In this document: one piece after another, positions 1 through 5,615 of the stretch
Layout: each line of letters begins with the position of its first letter
How positions within the stretch are numbered: the stretch's first letter is position 1
Assembly (NCBI GenBank): GCA_030698645.1
Contig: JAUYMV010000114.1
Span: forward strand, 1-5,615
Length of the DNA: 5,615 bases
DNA from: Mesorhizobium sp.
GTDB taxonomy: Bacteria; Pseudomonadota; Alphaproteobacteria; Rhizobiales; Rhizobiaceae
Direction: 5' to 3'
Notes under the pieces: model-generated
What the model saw: only the letters and a program-made list of their open reading frames with translations
Told to the model about the DNA's origin: nothing
The model's database searches: none
Program-made: the position numbers and the translations under genes

Positions 1-1
1 C

Positions 2-94
2 GTCAACGAGGGACGCGTTCCGACCGAGGAATACTTCGTCATGAAGAATCTCTGCGCCAAGATCGACGCGCTCGTGGCCGCCAAGGCCGCGTGA
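2..94 (+). CDS. acpXL: AcpXL acyl carrier protein, C-terminal fragment (5' end outside window)
   Basis: The first 30 readable codons, ending in TGA at 92-94, encode the tail of an acyl carrier protein. The stretch [20 protein letters not shown] followed by an Ala/Lys-rich end closely matches, from memory, the C-terminus of rhizobial AcpXL, the dedicated carrier for the 27-hydroxyoctacosanoyl chain of lipid A. The phosphopantetheine-bearing serine (DSL motif) lies upstream of the window, so carrier function cannot be confirmed here. The following genes, two FabF-like proteins, an MDR reductase and an LpxXL-type acyltransferase, are the known AcpXL partners and strengthen the call. The stop codon overlaps a possible GTG start (91-93) in the next gene's frame. 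This is one of the more securely recognised genes despite being only a fragment. Confidence 0.9.
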   Translation, partial: VNEGRVPTEEYFVMKNLCAKIDALVAAKAA

Positions 95-135
95 GGCTTG
101 ACGGCCCCGCATGGCTTGCCGCACATGAGCCGGAT

Positions 136-1311
136 ATGAGCCCGCGCGACGTCGTCATCACCGGAATCGGCCTGGTTTCCTGCCTCGGCGAGGGTGCCGA
201 GGCGCACTGGCAGGCCTTCATGGCGCCCGTCGTGCCGCCGGTCACCGACAGCACGCGATTTCCGCCCTACACCATCCACGCCCTGCCCGAGATCGACTGG
301 GGTCTGCAGATTCCCAAGCGCGGCGACCAGCGCCAGATGGAGACCTGGCAGCGGCTCGGCGTCTATGCGGCGGGTCTCGCGCTCGACGATTCGGGCATCA
401 AGGGCGATGCCGGACTCTGCGCAACGATGGACATGATCGTCGCGGCGGGCGGCGGCGAGCGCGACGAGGAGGTCGACGCGAACATCCTCGAGGCGTCGCT
501 GTCGCGCAACGACACCGAGATCCTGCTGAACGAGAAGCTCACCACCGACCTGCGCCCGACGCTGTTCCTGGCGCAACTGTCCAATCTGATGGCCGGCAAC
601 ATTTCTATCGTCCACAACGTGACCGGCTCGTCCCGCACCTTCATGGGCGAGGAGTCCGCTGGCATCTCGGCGGTCGAAACCGCGGCCGCGCGGCTGCGCG
701 CCGGCACCTCGTCGCATGTTCTCGTCGGCGGCGCATTCCAGACCGAACATCCCGACATGCTGCTCGGCTATGAGCTCGACGGCCATCTGCAACACGGCGC
801 ATGGGAGCCGCTTTGGCACCGCTCCGCCGAGGGCGGCGGGGTCATATCGGGCTCCGGCGCGGCGTTCCTCGTGCTGGAAACGCGCGAGCATGCCGTGGCA
901 CGCGGCAGGACGCCCTACGCGATCATCGACCGAGTCGCCTCCTCGCGCACCAATCGCGCGCCCGGCGCGCTCGCCGCCGGCATCGGCCGGCTGCTTGACG
1001 CGCTTGCCGCGCCGGGCGGCGACAGGCTGGTGATTTCGGGCGCGTCCGGCGCGATTGACGCGACCGCGGCCGAGCTCTCGGCGCTCGAGGGCAGCGCCTT
1101 TCGCGGCATCTCGGCGCTGATCGGCCATGTCAAGGAAGCGGAGTTTCCCTTCGCGATCGCGCTCGCGGCACTGGCCATCTCCAGGGGAGCCGCCCTTCCG
1201 GCACTCGACAACATGGTCGAAACGCCCTTTGACGGCGCGCCGGACGCCGTGCTCGCGACAACGGTCGGCTATTACCGCGGCGAAGGTGCCGCGCTGATCC
1301 GCAAGGCCTGA
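136..1311 (+). CDS. fabF2XL: FabF2XL, ketosynthase-fold protein with degenerate active site
   Basis: This 391-residue protein has the beta-ketoacyl-ACP synthase (KAS II/thiolase) fold. It opens with RDVVITGIGLVSCLGEG (residues 4-20) and keeps an NLMAGNISI segment (150-158), the site preceding the nucleophile in FabF. By my hand alignment to E. coli FabF and the adjacent FabF1XL, the nucleophilic Cys is Ser174 (in SRTFMGEES, 166-174), the first catalytic His is Ser301, the Lys is Ser326, and only the second His (His331, IGH) remains. The C-terminal GFGG loop is also altered (VGYYRGEG). Condensing activity is therefore doubtful. I infer a structural or chain-length partner of FabF1XL, which starts 9 bases downstream. 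The ATG at 136 fits the usual FabF start close to the first beta strand, but its ribosome site is weak. GTG at 91 would add 15 residues and overlap the acpXL stop as GTGA, so it remains possible. Confidence 0.88.
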   Translation: MSPRDVVITGIGLVSCLGEGAEAHWQAFMAPVVPPVTDSTRFPPYTIHALPEIDWGLQIPKRGDQRQMETWQRLGVYAAGLALDDSGIKGDAGLCATMDMIVAAGGGERDEEVDANILEASLSRNDTEILLNEKLTTDLRPTLFLAQLSNLMAGNISIVHNVTGSSRTFMGEESAGISAVETAAARLRAGTSSHVLVGGAFQTEHPDMLLGYELDGHLQHGAWEPLWHRSAEGGGVISGSGAAFLVLETREHAVARGRTPYAIIDRVASSRTNRAPGALAAGIGRLLDALAAPGGDRLVISGASGAIDATAAELSALEGSAFRGISALIGHVKEAEFPFAIALAALAISRGAALPALDNMVETPFDGAPDAVLATTVGYYRGEGAALIRKA

Positions 1312-1319
1312 GGACAAGG
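1311..1319 (+). promoter_or_regulatory. Ribosome binding site of fabF1XL
   Basis: The purine-rich stretch AGGACAAGG directly precedes the ATG at 1321. Its AGGA core ends six bases before the start, and its first A is the last base of the fabF2XL stop codon. This tight layout suggests that translation of the two ketosynthase genes is coupled, which would favour balanced amounts if they form a heterodimer (inference). Confidence 0.6.
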
Positions 1320-1320
1320 C

Positions 1321-2589
1321 ATGGCGAAGACGACAGATCATCTCGGACGGCCGGTCGTTGCGGTGACAGGCCTGGGCGTCGTCACTTCGCTCGGCGCGGG
1401 GATGACGGAAAATTGGGCGGCACTCACCGCCGGCAAGTCCGGCATCCACCCGATCACCCGGTTTCCCATCGACCATCTGAAGACGCAGATCGCCGGCACT
1501 GTCGACTTTCTTCCGTCGAGCAATCTCGGCATGGCGGCGCTGACCTACGAGATGGCCGAGATGGCCGGCCGCGAGGCGATCGCCCAGGCCGGCATCGGCT
1601 CCGATTTCGGCGGTCCGCTCTTTCTCGCAGCACCTCCCGTCGAATTGTCGTGGCAGGAGCGCCTGGCGCTCTACCGCCAAGACGATGCGCTGACCGGCTA
1701 TGGCCGGCTGCTGGCCGTTGCGCGCAAGGCGGGTCCGAGCGCGCTGTTCGAGGCGGCGCAGTTCGGCACGGTCGCCGACCGCCTTGCCGACGCCTTCGGG
1801 ACACGCGGACTGCCGATCACCACGTCGACGGCATGCGCCTCGGGCGCGACCGCGATCCAGCTCGGCGTCGAGGCGATCCGGCGCGGCGAATGCGACCGCG
1901 CGATCTCGATCGGCGCCGACGGTTCGGCGACGGCCGAGGCCCTGATCCGTTTTTCGCTGCTGTCCGCCCTCTCGACGCAGAACGACATGCCCGAAAAGGC
2001 GTCGAAGCCGTTCTCGAAGGACCGCGATGGCTTCGTTCTCGCCGAAGGCTCCGCGGCGCTCGTCTTCGAGTCGCTCGAAAGCGCGCTGGCGCGCGGTGCG
2101 CGCGTGCTCGGCATCCTGCGCGGCTGTGGCGAAAAGTCGGACGATTTCCACCGCACGCGGTCCAAGCCCGACGGCTCGCCGGCGATCGCCGCCGTCAAGG
2201 CCGCCTTGCTCGACGCCGGCATGTCCGAAGACGAGATCGGCTACGTCAACGCCCATGGCACCTCGACGCCCGAAAACGACAAGATGGAGCATCTGTCGCT
2301 GTCGACGGTGTTCGGCGCGCGCATAAAGTCGGTTCCGGTGTCGTCCAACAAGTCGATGATCGGTCACACATTGTCGGCCGCGGGCGCCGTCGAGGCGGCG
2401 TTCTCGCTGATGACGATGCTGGAGGGCGTGCTGCCGCCGACCATCAATTACGACGTTCCCGACCCGGCGATCGACCTCGACGTGGTGCCGAACGTCAAGC
2501 GCAGCGCCGACGTTTCGGCCGTGCTGTCGAATTCTTTCGGCTTCGGCGGCCAGAACGCCTGCCTTGTCATGGCCCGTGAACCGGTCTAA
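1321..2589 (+). CDS. fabF1XL: FabF1XL, catalytic beta-ketoacyl-ACP synthase for very-long-chain fatty acid
   Basis: This 422-residue condensing enzyme is of KAS II (FabF) type, slightly longer than E. coli FabF (about 413). It extends an acyl chain on carrier protein with malonyl-ACP by two carbons per round; by context the carrier is AcpXL and the product the C28 hydroxy acid of lipid A. The full catalytic set is visible: nucleophile Cys172 in TSTACASGAT, His312 in NAHGTSTPEND, Lys344 and His349 in SNKSMIGHTLSAAGA, and the C-terminal NSFGFGGQN loop at 404-412. The stretch before the nucleophile (about 97-160) differs from housekeeping FabF. It lacks the PFF...NMxAG pattern and has SWQERLALYRQDDALTGYGR instead, perhaps reshaping the acyl pocket or dimer surface. 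The ATG at 1321 has a good ribosome site. It is the catalytic member of the pair with the degenerate FabF2XL upstream. Confidence 0.93.
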   Translation: MAKTTDHLGRPVVAVTGLGVVTSLGAGMTENWAALTAGKSGIHPITRFPIDHLKTQIAGTVDFLPSSNLGMAALTYEMAEMAGREAIAQAGIGSDFGGPLFLAAPPVELSWQERLALYRQDDALTGYGRLLAVARKAGPSALFEAAQFGTVADRLADAFGTRGLPITTSTACASGATAIQLGVEAIRRGECDRAISIGADGSATAEALIRFSLLSALSTQNDMPEKASKPFSKDRDGFVLAEGSAALVFESLESALARGARVLGILRGCGEKSDDFHRTRSKPDGSPAIAAVKAALLDAGMSEDEIGYVNAHGTSTPENDKMEHLSLSTVFGARIKSVPVSSNKSMIGHTLSAAGAVEAAFSLMTMLEGVLPPTINYDVPDPAIDLDVVPNVKRSADVSAVLSNSFGFGGQNACLVMAREPV

Positions 2590-2607
2590 TCGGCACGCTG
2601 CTTCGAC

Positions 2608-2613
2608 AGGGAA
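2608..2613 (+). promoter_or_regulatory. Ribosome binding site of adh2XL
   Basis: AGGGAA lies eight bases before the ATG at 2622 within the 32-base gap after fabF1XL. It supports that start. I see no promoter or hairpin in the gap, so adh2XL is probably transcribed with the upstream genes. Confidence 0.6.
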
Positions 2614-2621
2614 TTTTTCGC

Positions 2622-3650
2622 ATGCGCGCACTGCAACTGGTCGCCGACCGCCGCATCGAGGTGGCCGACATCGCGCCGCCGCCGCCACCCGCTCCAGGTG
2701 AAGCGACCGTCGCCATCCGCGCCGTCGCGCTGAACCACATCGACGTCTGGGGCTGGCGCGGCATGGCGTTCGCCAAGCGCAAGATGCCGCTGACCATCGG
2801 CGCGGAGGCCTCCGGCGTCGTCGAATCGGTCGGCGACGGCGTGACCGGCCTGAAGCCGGGGCAACTGGTCGCCATCTACGGCGCGCGCACCTGCGGCCAT
2901 TGCCGGGCCTGCCGCGAAGGGCGCGACAATCTCTGCGAAAACGTCGCCGGCGTGCACGGCTTCCACCTCGACGGCTTCGCCCAGGAACGCATGAACCTGC
3001 CGGCCCGCCTGCTGGTGCCGGCGCCGGCCGGCGTCGACGAGGTGGCGGCCGCCGTCACGCCGATCACCTTCGGCACCGTCGAGCACATGCTGTTCGACAA
3101 TGCGAAGCTCGAGGCTGGTGAAACCGTGCTGGTGCATGCCGGCGGATCGGGCATCGGCAGCGCGGCCATCCAGCTCGCCAAGCTCGCCGGCTGCACGGTC
3201 ATCACCACGGTCGGCTCCAACGACAAGATCGACAAGGCCAAGGCGCTCGGCGCCGATCACGTCATCAACTACCGCGAGGATCGTTTCGAGGGCGTGGTGC
3301 GCAAGCTGACGGCGAAGAAGGGCGTCGACGTCGTGTTCGAGCATGTCGGCGCGGATACCTGGGCCGGTTCGATGCTGAGCCTGAAGCGCGGCGGCCGCCT
3401 GGTGACCTGTGGCTCGACATCTGGCGTGTCCACCACGATGAACCTGATGCAGCTCTTCCAGCAGCAGCTGAAGATCTTCGGCTCGTTCGGCTGCCGTATG
3501 CAGAACATGGCCGATGCGATGGCCAAGATGGCGACCGGCAAGGTGCATCCGGTGATCGACACCGAAACCCGTTTCGACGGCATCGACGCAGCGCTGCGGC
3601 GCATGGAAGGCCGCGACGTGTTCGGCAAGATCCTGCTCAGGCTCGATTGA
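2622..3650 (+). CDS. adh2XL: Adh2XL, zinc-binding MDR-family NAD(P)H oxidoreductase
   Basis: This 342-residue medium-chain dehydrogenase/reductase has an N-terminal GroES-like domain (about 1-130) and a Rossmann domain with the nucleotide-binding run HAGGSGIGSAAIQLAKLAG (172-190). Four cysteines, Cys91, 94, 97 and 105 in CGHCRACREGRDNLC, form the structural zinc lobe. The catalytic-zinc ligands of true alcohol dehydrogenases look lost: the usual Cys position reads Asn38 (LNHIDVW), and the GHE motif reads Gly-Ala61-Glu62 (GAEASG). That pattern resembles quinone-oxidoreductase and enoyl-reductase branches of the family. In the rhizobial lipid A cluster it is annotated as alcohol dehydrogenase adh2XL, with an exact reaction that I do not know to be settled. 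From its neighbours, reduction of an AcpXL-bound intermediate is a fair inference. Family assignment is firm; substrate is not. Confidence 0.85.
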   Translation: MRALQLVADRRIEVADIAPPPPPAPGEATVAIRAVALNHIDVWGWRGMAFAKRKMPLTIGAEASGVVESVGDGVTGLKPGQLVAIYGARTCGHCRACREGRDNLCENVAGVHGFHLDGFAQERMNLPARLLVPAPAGVDEVAAAVTPITFGTVEHMLFDNAKLEAGETVLVHAGGSGIGSAAIQLAKLAGCTVITTVGSNDKIDKAKALGADHVINYREDRFEGVVRKLTAKKGVDVVFEHVGADTWAGSMLSLKRGGRLVTCGSTSGVSTTMNLMQLFQQQLKIFGSFGCRMQNMADAMAKMATGKVHPVIDTETRFDGIDAALRRMEGRDVFGKILLRLD

Positions 3651-3655
3651 CGCGG

Positions 3656-3676
3656 ATGCGGGCGATGCTGCCTTGA
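3656..3676 (+). other. Possible six-codon leader frame overlapping the lpxXL start
   Basis: ATG at 3656 opens a frame encoding MRAMLP and stops at TGA 3674-3676. That stop overlaps the TTG start of lpxXL (3673-3675) in a TTGA arrangement typical of coupled genes. It lies in the 22-base gap after adh2XL. It may bring ribosomes to a start with no clear binding site, or may be chance; a second in-frame ATG sits at 3665. Confidence 0.25.
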
Positions 3677-4629
3677 ACCGGCTTGTCTCCAGCTTGCTTG
3701 CAGCGGCGAAAACCGCGAACTACTGGCTGGTCGCCCGGGCGGTGCTGGCGATCTTCTGGCTGCTGCGGCGGCTTCCGGCCGACCGTGCGCTGAACATCTC
3801 CGACGGGCTCGGCCGCCGCTTCGGCCCGTGGAGCAGCCGCCACCGGATCGCGCTCGACAACCTGCGCCAGGCGTTTCCCGAAAAGTCCGAAACCGAGATT
3901 GGCCAGATCGCGTCGGACATGTGGGGCAACATGGCCCGGCTCGCCGCCGAATACATCTTCCTCGACCGGCTGTTCGACTACGATCTGGAGGAGAAGGTGC
4001 CGGGGCGCGTCGAGGTGGCGGGCCGCGACATTTTCTTCCGGCTCCGCGACGCGAAGACGCCAACCATATTCTTCACCGCCCATCTCGGCTGCTTCGAGAT
4101 GTTCCCGGTCGCCTCCGAAGCCTTCGGCATGCCGATCACCTCGCTCTTTCGCGCGCCGAACAATCCTTTTCTCGCGCAGGAACTGGGCGCCGCCCGCAGG
4201 GTCTCCGGCAGCAGGCTGGTGCCGTCGCGCGCCGGCGTCGCGTTCACGCTTGCGCGCGTGCTCGAAGGCGGCGGAAACATTGGCGCGCTCGTCGACCAGA
4301 AGTTCCATGGCGGCCTGCCGACCACCTTCTTCGGGCGGCCCTGCGAGACGAGCCCGCTGCTGCCGAAGCTCGCGCGTCAGTATGATTGCGACGTGCATGG
4401 CGTGCGCTGCGTCCGCCTGCCCGACAATCGCTACCGGCTCGAAATGTGCGAGAAGATCGCCATGCCACGCGGCAGCGACGGCCGCGTCGACATCGCCGCG
4501 CTCGCCCAAAAGATGAACGATACGGTCGAAGCCTGGGTGCGCGAGAATCCGGGCCAGTGGATGTGGTTCCACCGGCGCTGGGAGATCCGGACGCGGCGCG
4601 GCAAGCGCGGGCCGCGCAAACAGCCTTAG
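3673..4629 (+). CDS. lpxXL: LpxXL, lipid A very-long-chain acyltransferase
   Basis: This 318-residue member of the LpxL/HtrB lysophospholipid acyltransferase-like family has the usual family length. It should act at the inner membrane, moving the 27-hydroxyoctacosanoyl chain from AcpXL onto a hydroxyacyl group of the lipid A precursor. Visible features are a hydrophobic N-terminal anchor (about 17-31, YWLVARAVLAIFWLL), the HX4E catalytic motif in AHLGCFEMF with His137 and Glu142, a DQK segment at 208-210, the FFGRP motif near 219-223, and the conserved end ENPGQWMWFHRRW (291-303). The basic tail RTRRGKRGPRK follows. TTG at 3673 is the first in-frame start; both nearby ATGs (3656, 3665) are out of frame, so either the start is TTG, possibly coupled to a six-codon leader, or translation begins further in. 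As last gene of the operon it ends overlapping the convergent dmsC-like gene. Confidence 0.92.
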   Translation: MNRLVSSLLAAAKTANYWLVARAVLAIFWLLRRLPADRALNISDGLGRRFGPWSSRHRIALDNLRQAFPEKSETEIGQIASDMWGNMARLAAEYIFLDRLFDYDLEEKVPGRVEVAGRDIFFRLRDAKTPTIFFTAHLGCFEMFPVASEAFGMPITSLFRAPNNPFLAQELGAARRVSGSRLVPSRAGVAFTLARVLEGGGNIGALVDQKFHGGLPTTFFGRPCETSPLLPKLARQYDCDVHGVRCVRLPDNRYRLEMCEKIAMPRGSDGRVDIAALAQKMNDTVEAWVRENPGQWMWFHRRWEIRTRRGKRGPRKQP

Positions 4630-5552
4630 CCGCCGTAATAGTTCATCACCGCGTGGCGCGCCTCGGCGAAGAACAGCCAGCGCTCCGCCAGCACGCCCGC
4701 CAGGAACGACAGCGCCGCGACGATACAGGCGAGCGCCGCAAGCCAGCCGCCCTCCCCGGCAGTCAGCGCGACGACCGCAAGGACCGCCGCCGGAACGATT
4801 GCGCCGAGGCCAATGGCAATGGCGCGCAGTTTCGCGGCATGCTTGCGCGCGACGCGAAATCCCATCTCGTCGGTCAGGTAGTTGCCGTTGACATGCGGCC
4901 GCTCAAGCAGGCGCACCTTGCCTATGAAGCCGAGCCCGGTCGCCGACACGGGCGTCGACAGCGGCGGCTCCGCCGCCATGCGTCGCCACCAAGCGAGTTT
5001 CGCCACCCAGGCGCCGGCAATCGCCATGACGGCGAGAACCGCTATGAGCCCGACGGACCCGCCGCCCAGGCTGGCGAAAAGACTGGCCAAGACCAGCCCC
5101 CCGGCAAGCGCGAACAGCAGGTAGCAGAGCGGCGTCAATTGCGTGTTCCACGCCTGCACGGAGCGGAGCGACGCATAGATCATCGCCGTGCAGTAGACCG
5201 TGGCGGCGCAAAGCGCGGCGCCGAGGGGGCCGGAAAGTGGGAGATATTCGCCCGACCAGATTGACGCGACGGCCGACAGCGAGAGCGGCACGAAGCTCGT
5301 CACCGCCAGAACGCCCTCGCGCGACAGCCAGCTGGTGCGCCATTGCGAGAACGCCCGCCAGGCGCGTTGCGGATTGCCGAGATGCAGCGTCGAGGACAGC
5401 AGTCCGCCGGCGATCAGCCCGAGCGCCAGGAGGTGCGCCAGTTTGGTCGCCATGGCGGACGCATCGAGCAGGCCAAGGCCGAGCACGGCGGCCAGGCCGT
5501 AGCCGAGGCCGGACAGTGTGGTGAAAAGGATGATCGAGGGCGCCGGATGCAT
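4626..5552 (-). CDS. dmsC: DmsC/YnfH-family membrane anchor subunit of a molybdoenzyme
   Basis: This 308-residue, very hydrophobic protein has about eight membrane helices (roughly 7-29, 38-56, 78-99, 107-129, 139-161, 166-189, 241-263, 267-287), the topology and size of the DMSO reductase anchor DmsC. In that family the anchor takes electrons from quinol in the inner membrane and passes them to an iron-sulfur subunit (DmsB) and a molybdopterin catalytic subunit (DmsA). The segment STLHLGNPQRAWRAF (54-68) followed by RTSWLSREG, and the ending ERWLFFAEARHAVMNYYGG, match my memory of DmsC-family conserved stretches. The ATG at 5550-5552 sits four bases after the stop of the preceding gene, so the two are likely one transcript. 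The terminal substrate cannot be told from the anchor alone; DMSO, an N-oxide or another acceptor are all possible. It is unrelated in function to the lipid A genes it converges with. Confidence 0.85.
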   Translation of the reverse strand: MHPAPSIILFTTLSGLGYGLAAVLGLGLLDASAMATKLAHLLALGLIAGGLLSSTLHLGNPQRAWRAFSQWRTSWLSREGVLAVTSFVPLSLSAVASIWSGEYLPLSGPLGAALCAATVYCTAMIYASLRSVQAWNTQLTPLCYLLFALAGGLVLASLFASLGGGSVGLIAVLAVMAIAGAWVAKLAWWRRMAAEPPLSTPVSATGLGFIGKVRLLERPHVNGNYLTDEMGFRVARKHAAKLRAIAIGLGAIVPAAVLAVVALTAGEGGWLAALACIVAALSFLAGVLAERWLFFAEARHAVMNYYGG

Positions 5553-5556
5553 GCGC

Positions 5557-5615
5557 TCAGATCCGCTCGAGCATGCCGTCGAGCCAGGCGAAGAACCCGC
5601 GCGCCCCGGCGCTGT
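5557..5615 (-). CDS. C-terminal end of a gene upstream of dmsC, possibly the DmsB-type Fe-S subunit
   Basis: On the - strand an open frame enters from the right edge of the window and ends at TGA (5559-5557). Its last 18 residues are SAGARGFFAWLDGMLERI. No cysteine cluster or other motif falls in this part, so it cannot be identified from sequence. The four-base spacing to the DmsC-like gene, and the usual dmsA-dmsB-dmsC order, make a four-cluster ferredoxin-like DmsB subunit the likeliest guess. It could instead be an assembly chaperone or part of the catalytic subunit. Confidence 0.55.
   Translation of the reverse strand, partial: SAGARGFFAWLDGMLERI

Noticed and set aside
136..1311. fabF2XL as a pseudogene because its catalytic residues are missing
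   Set aside because: The frame is full length with no stops or frameshifts and sits tightly in the operon, and the fold-defining segments remain. A retained non-catalytic role fits better than decay.
1413..2579. Long + strand open frame (388 codons) inside fabF1XL
   Set aside because: It is Arg/Pro-rich, shows no domain, and lies wholly within the clearly conserved fabF1XL frame. High GC removes stops from alternate frames.
2586..3548. Long - strand open frame (320 codons) opposite adh2XL
   Set aside because: Its His/Ala/Arg-rich composition without family motifs is typical of an antisense shadow. The + strand has an intact MDR protein with its zinc lobe and nucleotide motif.
3637..4572. 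Long - strand open frame (311 codons) opposite lpxXL
   Set aside because: No recognisable motif, and the composition is that of a reverse-complement shadow. The + strand frame carries the HX4E motif and conserved C-terminus of the acyltransferase.
4386..5264. + strand open frame (292 codons) spanning the lpxXL end and the dmsC-like gene
   Set aside because: It straddles two well-supported genes and is Arg/Gln/Ala-rich without hydrophobic pattern or motif. It is a GC-driven shadow.

Overview
The window is GC-rich, tightly packed bacterial chromosome. Its gene content points to an alphaproteobacterium of the Hyphomicrobiales (Rhizobiales). The strongest marker is the acpXL / fabF2XL / fabF1XL / adh2XL / lpxXL series, which makes and attaches the very-long-chain (27-hydroxyoctacosanoate type) acyl chain on rhizobial lipid A. 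Genus cannot be fixed from the sequence; a Mesorhizobium-like relative is a reasonable guess.

Layout. Positions 2-94 (+) hold the C-terminal end of acpXL, the dedicated acyl carrier protein. Next come two ketosynthase-fold genes, fabF2XL (136-1311) and fabF1XL (1321-2589), then a medium-chain dehydrogenase/reductase, adh2XL (2622-3650), and the acyltransferase lpxXL (3673-4629). All are on the + strand with gaps of about 10-40 bases, as in a single operon. The left-hand part of the operon and its promoter lie outside the window. On the - strand, meeting lpxXL tail to tail with overlapping stop codons, is an eight-helix DmsC-type membrane anchor (4626-5552). It is preceded by the last 18 codons of another - strand gene (5557-5615), which by position could be the DmsB-type iron-sulfur subunit. 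There are no gene-free stretches over 50 bases, and I saw no RNA genes, mobile elements or CRISPR.

How the genes work together. AcpXL carries the growing chain. FabF1XL has the full Cys-His-Lys-His ketosynthase set and should do the condensations. FabF2XL has lost the Cys, one His and the Lys, so it looks like a non-condensing partner, resembling the chain-length factor of type II polyketide synthases. Adh2XL lacks the catalytic-zinc ligands of true alcohol dehydrogenases and is a candidate reductase, possibly enoyl, for the elongation cycle. LpxXL transfers the finished chain to lipid A. The fabZXL dehydratase that I recall lying between acpXL and fabF2XL in Rhizobium leguminosarum is absent from that position.

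The most interesting observation is the catalytic asymmetry of the FabF2/FabF1 pair. It suggests a heterodimeric very-long-chain synthase in which one subunit sets chain length.
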